Assembly (NCBI GenBank): GCA_032358165.1
Contig: JAALGY010000015.1
Span: 3,224,001 to 3,288,000 of the forward strand
Reading direction: 5' to 3'
Origin: Diplosphaera chodatii
Taxonomy: Eukaryota > Chlorophyta > Trebouxiophyceae > Prasiolales > Stichococcaceae
Length of the DNA stretch: 64,000 nt
A model generated the notes under the pieces. The model saw only the letters and a program-made list of their open reading frames with translations, made no database searches and had not been told where the DNA came from. Of the stretch, positions 12,901 through 24,795 are shown one piece after another. Each line of letters opens with the position of its first letter. The stretch's first letter is position 1. Position numbers and translations under genes: made by a program.

Positions 12901-14304
12901 TGTTTGCACGAATGAACGACAGACAGTATCGATCTCAACTGCTGAGAATACCTCAGTGCAGATGGCTACCTGCCCAAGCGGCGGCCGCCGCTGCTGGCGG
13001 CCTACGACCTTGGGCAGCCCGACGTGGTCAGGATGCGGCGGGAGGCTCGCCACATCTACTCGCCCCCCAACGATGACGACTACAGTGCGCGAGCAACCAC
13101 GAGGCCTTCCTGCCCTGCGATGTCGTGACCTCACATGCTCTCCTCTTCATGTAAGCGGGCCTCTTGCGTGTATGTCCCATCGTCGAACACCTACCTGTCC
13201 AAGCCCAGCGACTGCTGCGCTCAAAAGCACGCTGCAAACAGCTCGGCATCCTGTCCTTCCACTGCTGCAGGGCTGGGCGGGCGCATGGCGACGCATGCTG
13301 AGCTGCGGCGGCTACTGCATCTCCTGGCCAGCTTCCGCACATCCGAGGCGCACGACCGCCGGCTGCTCCAGGCGCTGCCCTTAGCAACTCCATGCTTTTT
13401 GCACATTGAGTTCGCTTGAGCTGCAACAGCGCCATCTACATGGAGATATCGTGAACCATGGCGCTGCGATGGCCCACATGCAGCTGGCAGCGCTTGTGCC
13501 TTGCAATGAGTGGCTGCCATGTTGTGTTGCTGATGTCTGGCCGCTGGGCAGTGCAGACTGCCGGCGACCGGCTGAGCTGGCGCCAGCGGCTGCTGCTGGA
13601 GTTCCGTGTCGAGCGCAGGGTGACACAAGGGCTCTGCGCCAATTGCCTTTGTGCACCCTGCCTCCATGCGTGGTGGTTCATCAGAGAGAATCGATGGCGT
13701 CATCTGAAAATGCAATCACCTGTTGCAAGTGAGCGGAATACATATGCTGTCTGACAGGAGAGTCTGTGCCGTGATGTGCTGACAAGTGTTGCATATGTGC
13801 AGGCTGCGATCCGCTTCGTGGCGGCGCGGCTGGCGGACGGCCTCCTCGAATTCCAGCGGCTGGTTGGCCGTCAGGTGTGCCGTCAGTGCTTTGACACGCA
13901 ATTCCCGTGCCTAGCAGAGCCCAACAGAGTCGCAGGCTGCCCTCAAGATGGGTGCATGCCGTCGAAGCATGTGCAGTGGAAGCATGTGCAGTGTGTGCGC
14001 ATGATCTGCAATCGCCTGCCGCGTTCCGGGCCCGCAGGATGTCAAGTGGGCAAACTACTCGCGGCTTGAGACTGCCGCCGAGGCGATACCGCCACCGCCA
14101 CACCTTTGGCAGCAGAAAGCCAGCGGCACAGCATCTCACAGTCCGATGTCCGGCACAGCCGGCGGCGGCGCAGCTGTCAGGGCCGTGCTGCAGCCGCAGA
14201 GTGCAGGCGCCGCAAAACTGCGGCTGGACTGGGAAGCGGCGCACGCCCTTCTGGCAGCCGCCAATGTCACCGCGGAGAAGGTCCTTGCAGCTGCCGCAAG
14301 TTGA
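9942..14304 (+). CDS. SET-domain protein, Rubisco LSMT/SETD3-like, copy A (possibly decaying)
   Basis: Predicted protein-lysine or histidine methyltransferase of the split-SET (LSMT/SETD3) class. Exons: about 9942-10123, 10272-10392, 10651-10740, 11025-11078, 11253-11414, 11645 to about 11775, about 11972-12074, 12228-12308, 12517-12574, 12962-13084, 13271 to about 13350, 13557-13619, 13803-13874, 14038-14304. SET signatures are GRVCMRGTYATRDI, the inserted iSET helices, PLLDMANHAE (the NH motif) and the YGYLPKR block formed across the 12574/12962 splice. A Rubisco-LSMT substrate-binding-like helical domain follows. Compared with copy B it lacks the aligned start Met (Ser instead), has lost two bases near 11970, and has GC instead of GT at one donor (about 13351). 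The 9942 ATG is the only upstream alternative. It could be expressed with altered splicing or be a young pseudogene. Confidence 0.72.
13964..13993 (+). repeat. 15-bp tandem duplication in an intron of SET copy A
   Basis: GAAGCATGTGCAGTG occurs twice in direct succession in the last intron of copy A. Confidence 0.9.
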
Positions 14305-15212
14305 AGCTGCAAGTTGAAAGCTGGACAAGCTAAGAGCATACAGGATGTTGCAGCCCGTGTTGCACACCAGGATAATGGCCGACATTTCCGTGTTAATGTT
14401 GCTGCACTATGCCGGGAGGGACTGCACTGTTTGTAACTCTTGCAAGTCGATCCCAGACAGTTGATGCTTACGGTACATAACCACACTGGAAAGCATAGAG
14501 AGGTGTCTTCAGCTGCCACATCTGTCGGACATCTGCGTGTGCGAGATGCCTTTTGCACACTCGCCTGCCTCGCTCCAAAAAAAAAAACATTAGTACAGGC
14601 AAGCACCGCCAGATGTTCACACGGCGGAGATGGCCAAACACACTTGCACGCAGGCCATTGATGCCAGCCGGACTTCCTGCAGCTAGCAGACCGCAACAAG
14701 CAGCACATATATCATCTGTGGTGATGCGAGCCGGATCAGCCCATTGTCAGCAGGTGAGCTATCTGTTGTGGTGTCTTGACTGACTGCTCTGCGTGCTGGT
14801 CTCTCAGCTATCCTGCCAGCCTTGGACGGCTGCCAGCCTCGCTCACTAATAGTTTGCTCGTGGACACACACTGAGCACAAACCCTCTCCTGTGGTCTTCG
14901 TGTGTGGCCTCTGAGTGGCACACCATGCAGAAACGGCAACGCTGCTGCCGCTGCCGCTGAGGAGAGCTTGACTGCCAGCCTCTCCGTCGATGCAGGCGAA
15001 CCACATGCAGCACATACATACAGCACCCCAGCACGACAGTAGTCACAAGCAGGCAGCTAGGCCTGCAGGCCTGGTGCAGCATGCCAGCTGGCTAGCCGAG
15101 CGCCGCCGCTACCCCTGAGCTGCTGCCACAGCGCCGGCGATCCAGCTGCGTGTGCTCAGCGCGCCGCGGGCAGCTGTCGGCAAGGTGCGCGCCAGGGGCG
15201 GCGCTGCCAAGG
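14305..15212. other. intergenic region
   Basis: Holds the presumed 3' UTR of SET copy A, a short A-run near 14577-14587, and the presumed promoter of the next gene. No exon with splice partners was found. Confidence 0.4.
14432..14436 (+). terminator. TGTAA poly(A) signal of SET copy A
   Basis: TGTAA, the usual green-algal polyadenylation signal, lies about 130 bases after the copy A stop codon in the sense orientation. Confidence 0.45.
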
Positions 15213-17172
15213 ATGAGTGGCGCGCCGCCGCCGCCGCCGCCGCCGCGGGGCCTTCACGCCGAGACCAACGTGCCCTTTGTTCCCACCCGACGCTCCATCG
15301 GCGTGCAGTACCACATCGAGCAGCTGAAGGTGCGCCGGCTTTCCTGAGAGCGGTTTTCAGGGGTCTAGGTCTCAGGTGTGCAGTCATTTATGAGCGGTTT
15401 TATGTCACAAGGACACGGTGTCCTTGACTCAAGGACAAGTTGGCGCATTCATTAGCAGACGGTCAGTATGCAGCCTGACAGCACGCAGTTGATGAGCGGC
15501 TCCAGCCTCCTCAGCGCCGATGGATCATGGCCCCATCCCGGTGTATTACGTGGATGTGCGTCTACATTGCAGCAATTGCGCAAGGAGATGTTCTGGGCCT
15601 GGTTCTGCCTGATAGGTAGGAGGCGCACAGTGACTCTGGCCCGAGTTCCAACTCCTCAACAGCTCTGCTTCCGCGTGCATGGCCAGTTGGAAGCAGTCAG
15701 ATGTCACCTTCAGCATGCGTGCTCACTGACCCTGTCCCCCTGCGCGCAGTCATTGCGGTGCCGCTGTGCTTCATCATCATTGGTGCGAGCCTGCAAGCGT
15801 ACACTGACTTGTCTGCAGTGTGATGCATGTCCGGAACAAGCGCTTACATTCTCATGTGCACATTCTAAGCCTTCAGCAGACTCAGGGTGAGCTCCCAGGT
15901 ACATAAATCAGGTTTTGAATCAAAAATGTATTTCCATGGTGGCAGGCATCCCACTGGTCTTCCTGTGCATCGCCTGGATCGCGGACATTGAGGCGAGTGT
16001 AAGCACCACAGCTGGTCATACAGCCAGGACATGGGATGATCGGCTGTATGTATCATCATGGCAGCCTGCATCTGGCATACATGCAGGGACTTGCGAGCAC
16101 TTCACATTGACAGCTGAGCCGAACTTGCTCCATACCCTGAGCTTCAAAACCGTGCACCGCACGTGTTGCAGGCGCGCACGGTGTGGCACCGCGGGCAGCT
16201 GGAGAAGCTGAACAGCATGGGGCCCGGCGCGCAGTACGCCGCTACAGGGCAGCCGGTGAGCACTGAGACCACATGGCTGACGCCCGCGTACAACACGCCA
16301 GCCAGTACAGCCGTTTCATGCCTGCATGCATCTTACACAGGGCAGCTGCAGTTGCTGCCGTGTTGCTGCTGCTGCTGCAGCAAAGCAGCAAGCCTGCTGA
16401 TGCAAGCAATGTCTCAGCAGACGCGTGCCCGCTGCATGTCTGTGCAGGCGCCTGGCGTTCCATTTCCCGCTAGCGGCCCGGTAGGTGCCTGCGTCAATGC
16501 ATCCGCCATCGCCGTTTGCCAAATCTGCAATTTGCACTCAAACACTGGCAATCCGATCAATCCGAGAGCCTGCAGAAGCAATTGGTACATGTGTCTGCTT
16601 CTTCCTATAGCCGCCGCATGTCGCATCGCCCTTCTTCTCGACCACACCGCCGGTGCGCTGCCGGTGCATTTGGACGCAGCAGCCGCGTTGGGGCCGCATA
16701 TGAGAAAGTCTGGATGTCGTGTTCATACCTCACATCAGTATGCTTTACGGCCATGCCGCATTGCGGCCAGCAAATCACTGTGCATCGATAAATACATATC
16801 ATCAGTCACACAGCGCATGTTCCACGTTCAACCGCAGGCAGGCACATCACCGTACGGGCCGCCGGTGCCGCCACAAGACCTACCGGCAGGTAGGCAGGCA
16901 GCTTCCGGGCACTGACATGATGACCGGCGTGCATCGCACCTTGTCCTGCAGGACTGTGTGTTATTAGCTGTGTACAAGCTGTGTACACCACTTGCGAAAC
17001 ATAAGTGCTGGTCCTACTATGCCGCTCAGCGGCGCAGAGTAGTGCGGCTGTGACACGATACTGCGATGTCAACCATGCAGGCAGCAGTTCACCACGGCCA
17101 GTGCCCATGTACTACGTTGACCCGGCCGCGATGCCGCCGCACACTGCACCACCGCGGGATGCCGCCGTGTGA
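15213..17172 (+). CDS. small single-pass membrane protein, Pro/Tyr-rich, unknown function
   Basis: Not recognised. Eight exons join in phase: 15213-15329, 15489-15555, 15750-15782, 15946-15992, 16172-16255, 16448-16480, 16838-16889 and 17081-17172, giving 174 residues. The N-terminus has a run of seven prolines, encoded by a GCC repeat, and about 60 soluble residues. One strongly hydrophobic segment of about 26 residues (PLCFIIIGIPLVFLCIAWIA at its core) is built across exons 3 and 4. The other side is rich in Gly, Pro and Tyr, with SPYGPPVPP and PMYYVDP. Intron 4 uses a GC donor (GAG|GCGAGT). The design resembles adaptor-type membrane proteins whose proline motifs bind WW or SH3-like domains, but that is inference. 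The consistent phases over eight exons are the main support. Confidence 0.62.
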
Positions 17173-17594
17173 ACACAGCGATGAGGGAACAGGATAGAAC
17201 GTGAGAGCATGACAGTGGAATCAGCGCCATATTTTGGTGCAGTTCAGTTGTTGAACACAGGGTGATGCTCATTTGTGCTTGACCAGCAGCAGCGGTATGT
17301 CATTTGTGTTTGCACTTTCTGTTGGCCCTGTATGATGGTTCATCAGTCCCGACGGCATGTCTGATTTGTGCAGCGATGCATTACACAGCGTTGTGTACGC
17401 AGCAGGAGTTGTGCACAGCAACCCAGCCAACGTGGCCACAGAGTTTCTCACTCGGTTCAGCAGGGTGTTGCACGCCCTGCACTATCCTGACACTCTGGCA
17501 GCGTTCTGGGGCAACCCAAGCACTGGTCCTCATGACCTGCTGGTCATCGATAGGCAGTCTAGGCTTTCATGTGATGAGCTGAGTCAAAGCGTTG
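17173..17594. other. convergent 3' region between the membrane protein and DCD genes
   Basis: Short gap between two converging genes. It contains TTACA at 17381-17385, which reads TGTAA on the minus strand and is a likely poly(A) signal for the DCD gene. No further gene seen. Confidence 0.5.
17381..17385 (-). terminator. TGTAA poly(A) signal of the DCD gene
   Basis: TTACA on the plus strand, TGTAA in sense for the DCD gene, about 210 bases past its stop. Confidence 0.4.
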
Positions 17595-20500
17595 TCAGCG
17601 TGCCACAGGCGACTCTGGCAGCTCCACGAAATCGCTGCCAAAGGCATATGCCGGGCTGGCAGGGTCCTGGTCTGCCGCCTCGCTACCTGCTGCAGTCCCC
17701 TCTGCAATGACGCCCGCTGCCTCCCCTGTCCGCGTGTGCCTGCCCCCACCCATGCCAGCTGGCTGTCGCAAATCTGCTGCTGCGGGCGCGAGCGGCCCTG
17801 TAGTGGGCACGGTGCTAGACTGAGGCCCTGCTGGCGGCTTCTCCGCCGACGCCGCTGCAGGGCCTCCAGCAATGCTGCCGCCTGACGCCTCCTTTGCTGC
17901 TGTCCCCGAGCCTGCGGCAGCGGCGCCTGCCGGCCTTGTAGCATCGGCGGCTGTCCCAGGCTGTTGTAACGCATCCTGAGCCCCCCCTGCAGCGGCGCCA
18001 GCTGCAGAGGCAGGAGCATGGCCCTGCGCCAATGACGGCGCTGTCTCTGCAGACAGTCCAGGTGCCGTTGGATCAAGCGCTGGGGTTGCTGCTGCTGCAG
18101 CGGCTGCCTGCTGCAGCTGCGCAGCTCCTGCTGTGGCAGGGTCTACCGCCAAGCCCGGCCTCTCAGCTGCCTGATCTGCGGCCACTGTGCCAGCCTCCTC
18201 AGGCAAGTGTCGGTCGAACCCGTTCAAGGGCTGGGCCTGTGCCGTGGGACTGCCTGCAGCACTGGCTGGGGCTGCGCTTCCCACATACAAAAGCGCAGTC
18301 GCTGCCGCCGCCGGAGACTTCAGTTTGATTCCAGCAGGGGCGCGCTGCCTTGATGCTGCACCGCGCTGCTGTTGTGCTGCGTCTGTTTGCGCAGGAGCCC
18401 CAGCTGTGTGAACTGGTGCACCGGCCTGCTGCTGCTGCAGGCCAGGCTTCGGCACTGCCACTTTAGGGTTTGGGTCTCTGGCGCTGACTGCAGTTGCAGG
18501 CGCCGCTGCAGCACCAGGGTCAGCAGCCTGCTGGGAGCTTGCTGGCAACCGTGGTGATGATGACGGCGCTGCTGATGCTGCTGCTGATGATGATGATGAC
18601 GGTAGTGCTGCTGCTGACGATGGTGTTGCTGACGACGGTGCTGCTGACGGCAATGCTGCTGCTGCTGCTGCTGATGCTGCTGATTTTAGAATTGGTGCTG
18701 GGTGCTGGCTGCGAGGTGCCGCAGGCGCGGTGAACAGCAGAGGCATGGCGAATGGCAGCCGCAGGTGACCGCAGTCCGTCACCGCTGGCAGGCGCTTTGC
18801 CTTCACGCCATGCCGCGCCTTGCAACATGAGACTCACACCGTCAACTTCTGGCAGAAGCCGCAAGAATTTGGGGGCATCTTGCTGATTTTGACAGCTCAG
18901 CCCTGGTTTTACCTCCAGTGCTGCGCGGCCCTGGATGTCGTGGAAGTCGACTGCCGCCGTGCCGGGCAGTGTCGCCGCCCCACCCTGGGGCGCCCCCGGA
19001 GCCCCCGCCCCACCCTGGGGCAGCAGCTGCGCCCAGGGCTTCCCGTGCGCGGCCGCCCGCAGCACCGCCAGCTGCGCAGCGCTGCAGCCACAAAGCAGGC
19101 AGCAGAAAGCAGTTGCCTGTGAGCTCGAATCTACATGTGATACTAGTCCCAACCCATGATGTGTGACTGTGGACCGCACCTGGTAAAGTTCAGCACCAGG
19201 CAACGTGATGTGCTGCCAGGCGGCAGCACGCAGCCGTGCGCAAAATCCACTGCGTCTGGATCCACGCCCCATGCCGGCAGCGCGGCCAGGATGCTGGACA
19301 CCGTGGCAGAATCCGGCAGACGCCTACAATGGCGCAATTGTTGATGTTAAAAGAGAGGTGAAACTCCAGCTAGCAGCAGGCCGCAGCAGTCTGAAGGCTT
19401 GCCAGAGCATGCCTGTGCAGGCAGCCTGCAAGTAATGAATGGAGCAGGCAGGAAGCTCTCAGGCACTGAGTCTGCTGATAGCCACACTGGATCTGTGCTG
19501 ACTTCGTAGACATGCTTGCGGCACCTCAGCACTGCTGTTGTCAGGCCCGCGCCATTTGCTGCCCCACCCGGCGCCTTGCAACAAGACGCGCCGCCTGGCT
19601 TCGGCACAGCTTTCTTATTGCTATCAGCTGCCGCCTGCGCCCCGGCACTATTGCTCGCTGCTGCTGCCTGCCGCTGCGAGGCGGCTGCCCCGCTGCTGCT
19701 TCCCGCTTGCCGCTTGGCCTGCTGCCGCTGCGGCCGCTCTGCTGGCGCGCCAGGAAGGCTCAGGACTTTAGCGTGCTGCGGCGCTGCTGCTGCAGTTGCC
19801 GCTTTTGCTGCAGGGTGGCTGCGTTTCGGCACCTGCTGCACTGGCGGCTCCCTTGGCACAACTTCCTGCAGCCGTAGTGTAGTAAGGTGGTCGCACTTCA
19901 AGGCGCGGTACCCTCTCGTTTGATTTGGACATCAGCGCTTCTGCCGTGCGATGCAGCGCCAAGACTTGTTGTCATGTACATTGGCTGGGAACTGAGAAGA
20001 CACGTGTGCTTCCTCAAATTTGTGCTGTGGTCTGCCGGCGCACGCCCCTGGCTTACTTCACTGGGCAACAGGAGTGATGCGCACCTCGGCCTGCTGTCGG
20101 AGCTGTGTCGGGGGCCGATGATGCGGATGGCTCAACCGCTTTGGCGGATGCTCATTGCCACCCTGCCAGCTGCCAACTGTTTGACAAGCCAGAAAGATCA
20201 AATCAAGTCAGCAAGTATTTAGTGCCCTGGAAGGCATGGCTTAAAATAGGGTGGCAACCCATGCAAAGTGCCACAGCACAGCGCCCAGTCCTGCCTGCCC
20301 AGGTCAGGTGCTTGTCAAGCCCCATCAAGCCCCAGAACACTGCAACCACCCATTGCAGTTGCTGCGCAGGGCTGCTCAGATAGGCAGGCTGCAACGAAGC
20401 CCCCCATCAGTGGATGAGCCAGCAGAGCAGGCTGCAAGGCTGGCGTGCATCATGAAGTGATGTACATGAGCGCTGCCGCTTGCGTGGCGGCTGCTGCAGG

Positions 20501-21896
20501 GCATCTGTGTTGTCAAAGTCATCCAAGTCCCCTGCGGCCGCCGCAGCAGCGGCCGCAGCCGCCGCGGCCGCCTCATCGAAGAGCTCCAGCAGAGCATGCA
20601 CCTGCATGGTGGCACATGCGATGCAGCTGATCATGGGCGAGTGTTGACGTGGAATCACCAGGCAGGCGGCAGACACCACAGGAACGCCTGACCACGACGG
20701 CATCACAAACCCCCTTCGATCAATGTCTGCATGCCTCTCGTTCCAGCATGGGGGCCTCAGTGCATCAAGTATCATACAGCCTGCATAACGCAGCAGGGGC
20801 ACCTGCTGCTGCGTAAGGCTGAGCCGGAACTTGTTGCTGCCGCCGCCTAGGTAGTTGGGCGCCAGCACCGGGAAGGCCTCCTCCTCGCTCAATGGTGGGC
20901 AAGCCTGCACTCGCACTACGCCCACCTGCATGAATATCATATCTGCATTCAACACATGGCAGGGATAGCCGAGGAGGCCTGGTGTTTGCTGGCGGGCATG
21001 CCTGGGGCAGTGCCTGACGACTGTGCAGCACACCCAGCCCTGCACTCTTGCTTTGCAGTGCGCAACCAGCATAGAGTCCAGCGCCCAGAGGGGTCGTTTG
21101 ACATAGGTGCCGCGGGTTTTCCTGAGTGTGCATTGGTTGTGCACCTGCCAGGGGTATGGCGACGACCCACGGCTGCTGCCGCCGTGGCGCCGGAACGCAT
21201 CAGGGTCCAGGTTGAAGGTGCACCTCGTCGTCGCCTCAAACACCCCATGCATCATCTGCAGGCAGAGCCACAAGCCCACTTGTGACTGCTGCGCCACTGC
21301 CGCAACACCTACTGCTCAACGTCTGGCCCGCCTATGACCTGGTACTGACATGTGCTCACCCGCGTCTGGAAGTTGAACAGAAAGACGGGCAGTCCTGGGG
21401 CGAGCGCCTCTATCGCGCCCCGCTCGGTCTGGGCCAGGGTCTCTGGCAGCCCGAACAGGCCACCCTGTATGCACTCGTCCTCCGTGTGCCGCGCACACCT
21501 GCAGGTTGGGGTTCAGGGAAGCCTTCTGGGCGGATTTGGGCTGATGAAGGTTTGCAAAACTTGGTTCTCGAGCAAACACAGCGCAGCTTGACTGGCTGGC
21601 AAGCCGGATGCCTGCCGCCTGTGCAGTGCCGACTGGTGCGGGTGCACGAAGCTCGACAGTGCAGATCCGCATGTGCGTCAAGGAGCCATCGTGGGTTCAA
21701 CACAAACGAAGAGCTGATGAGTTCACCCAAAGATGAAGCCGCCAAACTGGTCGCCCCATGGCTGCGCAGCAGAATCGTTGGGATACCCAGCGGCGCTGCC
21801 CGGCCAGGCGTCCCAGTCCCCCTGCTCAGCCCAGCGGTCATCGTGGACCTGCCAGTCGACGTCCCGGCCGCCGCCTGCCGAGTGCCAACCTGCCAT
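17595..21896 (-). CDS. DCD-domain protein with long Ala-rich disordered tail
   Basis: Contains a plant DCD (development and cell death) domain, a family linked in plants to stress and cell-death responses. Well-supported 5' exons: 21727-21896 (ATG at 21896), 21360-21498, 21145-21255, 20803-20925, 20466-20601. The domain reads from GGFIFGCARHTEDEC through LFGLPE, PGLPVFLFNF, MHGVFEATT, LDPDAF, SPYPWQV to NKFRLSLTQQQ, all canonical. A 13-alanine run and acidic stretch follow. Downstream exons 19525-19865, 19180-19323, 18913-19081 and 17595 to about 18800 are mutually in phase, but the join from 20466 to 19865 is not resolved, so a second gene in 17595-19865 is possible. The last exon encodes about 400 Ala/Pro/Ser-rich residues without a stop, ending FVELPESPVAR. 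Confidence 0.75.
18545..18690 (-). repeat. GCT/GAT trinucleotide-rich tract in the last DCD exon
   Basis: A run of imperfect GAT, GCT and GAC triplets on the plus strand, coding for Ser/Ala stretches in the minus-strand exon. Triplet periodicity is kept, consistent with selection on the reading frame. Confidence 0.75.
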
Positions 21897-22705
21897 GTGC
21901 TGGGCTCAGACAGGCGCGCAGTGGCTGGTGCGCAGTGTCCTGCTCTCTCACAGCCACCGTCGCAATGCAGCCGGAAGAGGTTTTGTGCTGGACAACGGCA
22001 GCCGTGGCTGCCGCCAGCTGTCAACAGCTAACTGGAGGCTGGACTCGGCGCAATGCTGGCAACGCAGGAGAATGTGCGGCACACAGGCCTGAGAACAAAT
22101 GCCAGGGCGCGTTTCAACTTGCTGGACGCCCGCAAGCCGAAGGGCTCAAGCTGCCGCACATGTAAGCGGCCGCAGAGACTTGCTGCTGAAGCTGCTCAGC
22201 AGGATGCCACATGCAACGCGGCGCATGTTGGCATGCTGTTACCACTGCTTAGCGGGTGCTGATGATGCGTGCCGCCCCGCTGGCTGTAGTGTGCAACATG
22301 AATTGTCAAACAGCGTAATGACGACGCAGGCGGACTTGCACCTAGATGTCACATCAGCGCGATGTGGCAACCAGCATGTGACATGCTGGCTCTTCTCGCA
22401 TATACTCGCATGTTGCATTTGCACCAGGTACCGTGAGCCTGTGGTATGCTCTGTTCGCACGCGAACCAAGGCAGTTTTTTGAGCGGGTCGGTGCAGCGAC
22501 GTCCGTGAACTTGCCGGTGCTCACAGTTGCGCTTGCTTACAGAGCAGCGCAGCATCAGTCGCCATTCGCCAAGTCGACGCATCGTAGCGTAGCACGCTCA
22601 CGATTGGCACTGTACCTCCGGTTTTGCAGAGGCAGCGAAGTCGTGCAGCCTTCTACGAGTAGTGGGCGACCTTCTACGCCTGTAGCGGCGTCATGGCGTC
22701 AGGTC
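21897..22705. other. shared upstream region of the divergent DCD and Tfb4 genes
   Basis: About 0.8 kb between two start codons facing away from each other. No coding exon was recognised; both promoters must lie here unless an unseen first exon exists for Tfb4. Confidence 0.45.
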
Positions 22706-24795
22706 ATGCGCAACATCAGCTCTGCTCCCCTCAGTGCTGACACTCTCCGTGGCTTCCGCCCACTTATAAGGACAGGCTCTGCAACAACGGGCCGTTGTGA
22801 TCCGACAGGCGACGTCCGCAGCCTGGCGCTGCTGCTGGACGCCAGTCCTGCAGGGTGGGCGGCGCTGCACCAGGCGCCTGTGCCTGGCATGCAGCCGCTG
22901 AGCGCCCTGTCATATGTGCAGCAGGTGGACTACGTGCTCCACCTTCTTGTTGTCCTGCAATTGCAAGTGGCAGCCATAACAGCCATCACCTATGTGCGCA
23001 ACATGCCAGCCCCTGTCCATTGAGCGTGATGCACAAAGTAAACTTCAAGATCGGTGTGCAAGCGATGCAGGTTAGCGCATCACGACGACGCTATTGAAAG
23101 GATATCGCTTATACACCCGTTTGTTGCAGGTGCTGGCCTTCGTCAACACATACTTGCTGCAGAGCGAGAGCAATGAGCTGGCGGTATGGGGTGTTGGCGC
23201 CGGCGCCAGGTGGGGGATCTACACCCTTGCTGCTAACCTTCTGATTGCATTGTGTCAGCCACCTTGCACACCACACCGCTGCCCGGTAGTGGCCAGCAGG
23301 TCCATGTGGCTGTCAGCCGCAGGGTTTTTCTCAGGGTTTCGCCCGCGCCCTGCTTGCAGCCGCCTGCTGTGGGTGTCGCCACCTCTTGGAGCGATCCTGG
23401 GCCACGAGTCACACAGCGCTGGCACGGCAGCAGCCGCCGTGCTGTCGGGGATGCAGGAGCTCGCCGCGCGAGACAGCAGCGAAGGTGCGCCTGTGTATCT
23501 GCAGCATGCCCCCATCATCATCCTGCCAGGCAAACAGGATGGGCGGCACCCAACTGAGGGCGCATCAAGCCCCAAGTGTTGGCCTTGCTCAGCAGCACAG
23601 CCGCAGCAGCCTCTGAGGAGTCCGTGGCTGTCTATTCGCACGTTCAAGTGCCAGATCAGGCCTGCCATGCTGGACGGCCTTGCCTGCTTGAGATGCTGGG
23701 TTTCCCATACCGCAGCAGAAGGCACAGCCAGTGAGGCAGCATGGTCGGCGGCTACAGCGCGAGCGCTGTGCCTGCTGCGCAAGGCCGGCCGCGGGGCGAC
23801 AGACACCCTGCAGCACAGCGCGAATGAGCGTGCGCCGCCGCCGCCGCGGCTGCTGTGCCTGAAGGCGGCGCCGGATGCGCCGCCGCAGTACCTGGTGAGC
23901 CCGCGGTGCTCAGCACTGGCTGGTAGCTCCTGGATAGTGGCCGATGCCCTGGCAGCACATGCTTGGGGAGCGCATTAGGGCTGTCAGGAGCCTCGGCTCT
24001 TGAACGGTTGTGACTACTCGTTCAACACGAATGCCAGGATTGCTGTGTGCTAGGTACCTGCCTGCCTCAGGGGCACGGTCCACTTGCTGTCTGTGGCTTG
24101 GCGCTGTCACATGATCTGGCAACTGCCACCGCTCCTGAGCCCGTGCGGCGCCCCGTGCAGGCGTCCATGAACGCTGCGTTCTCGGCGCAGCACTGCGGCG
24201 TGGTGGTGGACGCCTGCGTGCTGGGCGCCGGGCACTCCGCCTTCCTGCAGCAGGTCGGCAGCGCCAAGTTCGCCGCACCTCATCTCGCCGTCGCCAGATG
24301 GTTCAGCAGCAGCGCCCATGACCACCTTTGCCGTGCTGCCTGCGCAGGCGGCGCACCTGACGGGCGGGGTGTACCTGCGGCCGGACCGGCCCGCGGCGCT
24401 GCTGCAGTACCTGCTGGCGGTGTTCCTGCCGGCGCCCGACGACAGGCAGTTCCTGTCGCTGCCCGCGGGCGCGCCCGTCGACCTGCGGGCCTCCTGCTTC
24501 TGCCACCGCCGCCCCGTAAGCTCACCTAGTTATGCTGCCTCTTCGTGCGGATAGTCAACATGCTGTAGCTGACCTACCATATGCCCTGTGACAGTGTCGA
24601 TGCTGTCCAGCTCAGTTGCTGCTAAGTTCCTGACATGCTTATGCAGTAATAATGTGTGCGCAGGTGGACATCGGGTATGCATGCAGCGTGTGCCTCAGCG
24701 TCTTCTGCCAGCGCGCGGCAGAGTGCACCACATGCGGCACGGCCTTCGCAACACGGAAGAGCAGCGCTATCAAGCGACCGCTTGCAGCGACCTGA
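22706..24795 (+). CDS. TFB4: TFIIH core subunit Tfb4/p34 (GTF2H3)
   Basis: Structural subunit of the TFIIH core, which acts in RNA polymerase II promoter opening and nucleotide excision repair; it binds the p44/Ssl1 subunit. Clear exons: 22706-22924, 23130 to about 23209, about 23395-23483, 23814-23894, 24161-24253, 24348-24515, 24664-24795. A vWA-like fold begins with SLALLLDASPAGW and VLAFVNTYLLQSESNELAV. Then come APPQYL, the MNAAFSAQ block, DACVLGAGHSAFLQQ, HLTGGVYLRP, the LLQYLLAVFLP helix and DLRASCFCH. The C-terminal zinc finger is CSVC...CTTC. One or two short exons between 23210 and 23813 are not resolved. The start at 22706 leaves an extension of about 36 residues before the vWA strand, so a later or earlier start is possible. 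Confidence 0.92.

Larger units (their letters stand above)
9690..14340 (+). repeat. left arm of an inverted duplication (SET gene A and flank)
   Basis: This stretch is similar, in reverse complement, to about 29250-34000. Similarity covers all recognisable exons of the SET gene, its stop region and part of the upstream flank; for example bases around 9720-9800 match the complement of about 33880-33970 (the GGCTGGGATC and ACATCTGCAC blocks). The ends are estimates by eye. Confidence 0.75.

Noticed and set aside
15500..15555. Reading 15510-15555 as a PVYYVD segment similar to the protein's C-terminus
   Set aside because: That frame does not fit the phases of the neighbouring exons; the frame used in the model does on both sides.
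20407..21297. 296-codon minus-strand open frame as an intronless gene
   Set aside because: It reads through two introns of the DCD gene. The DCD domain is only continuous after splicing.
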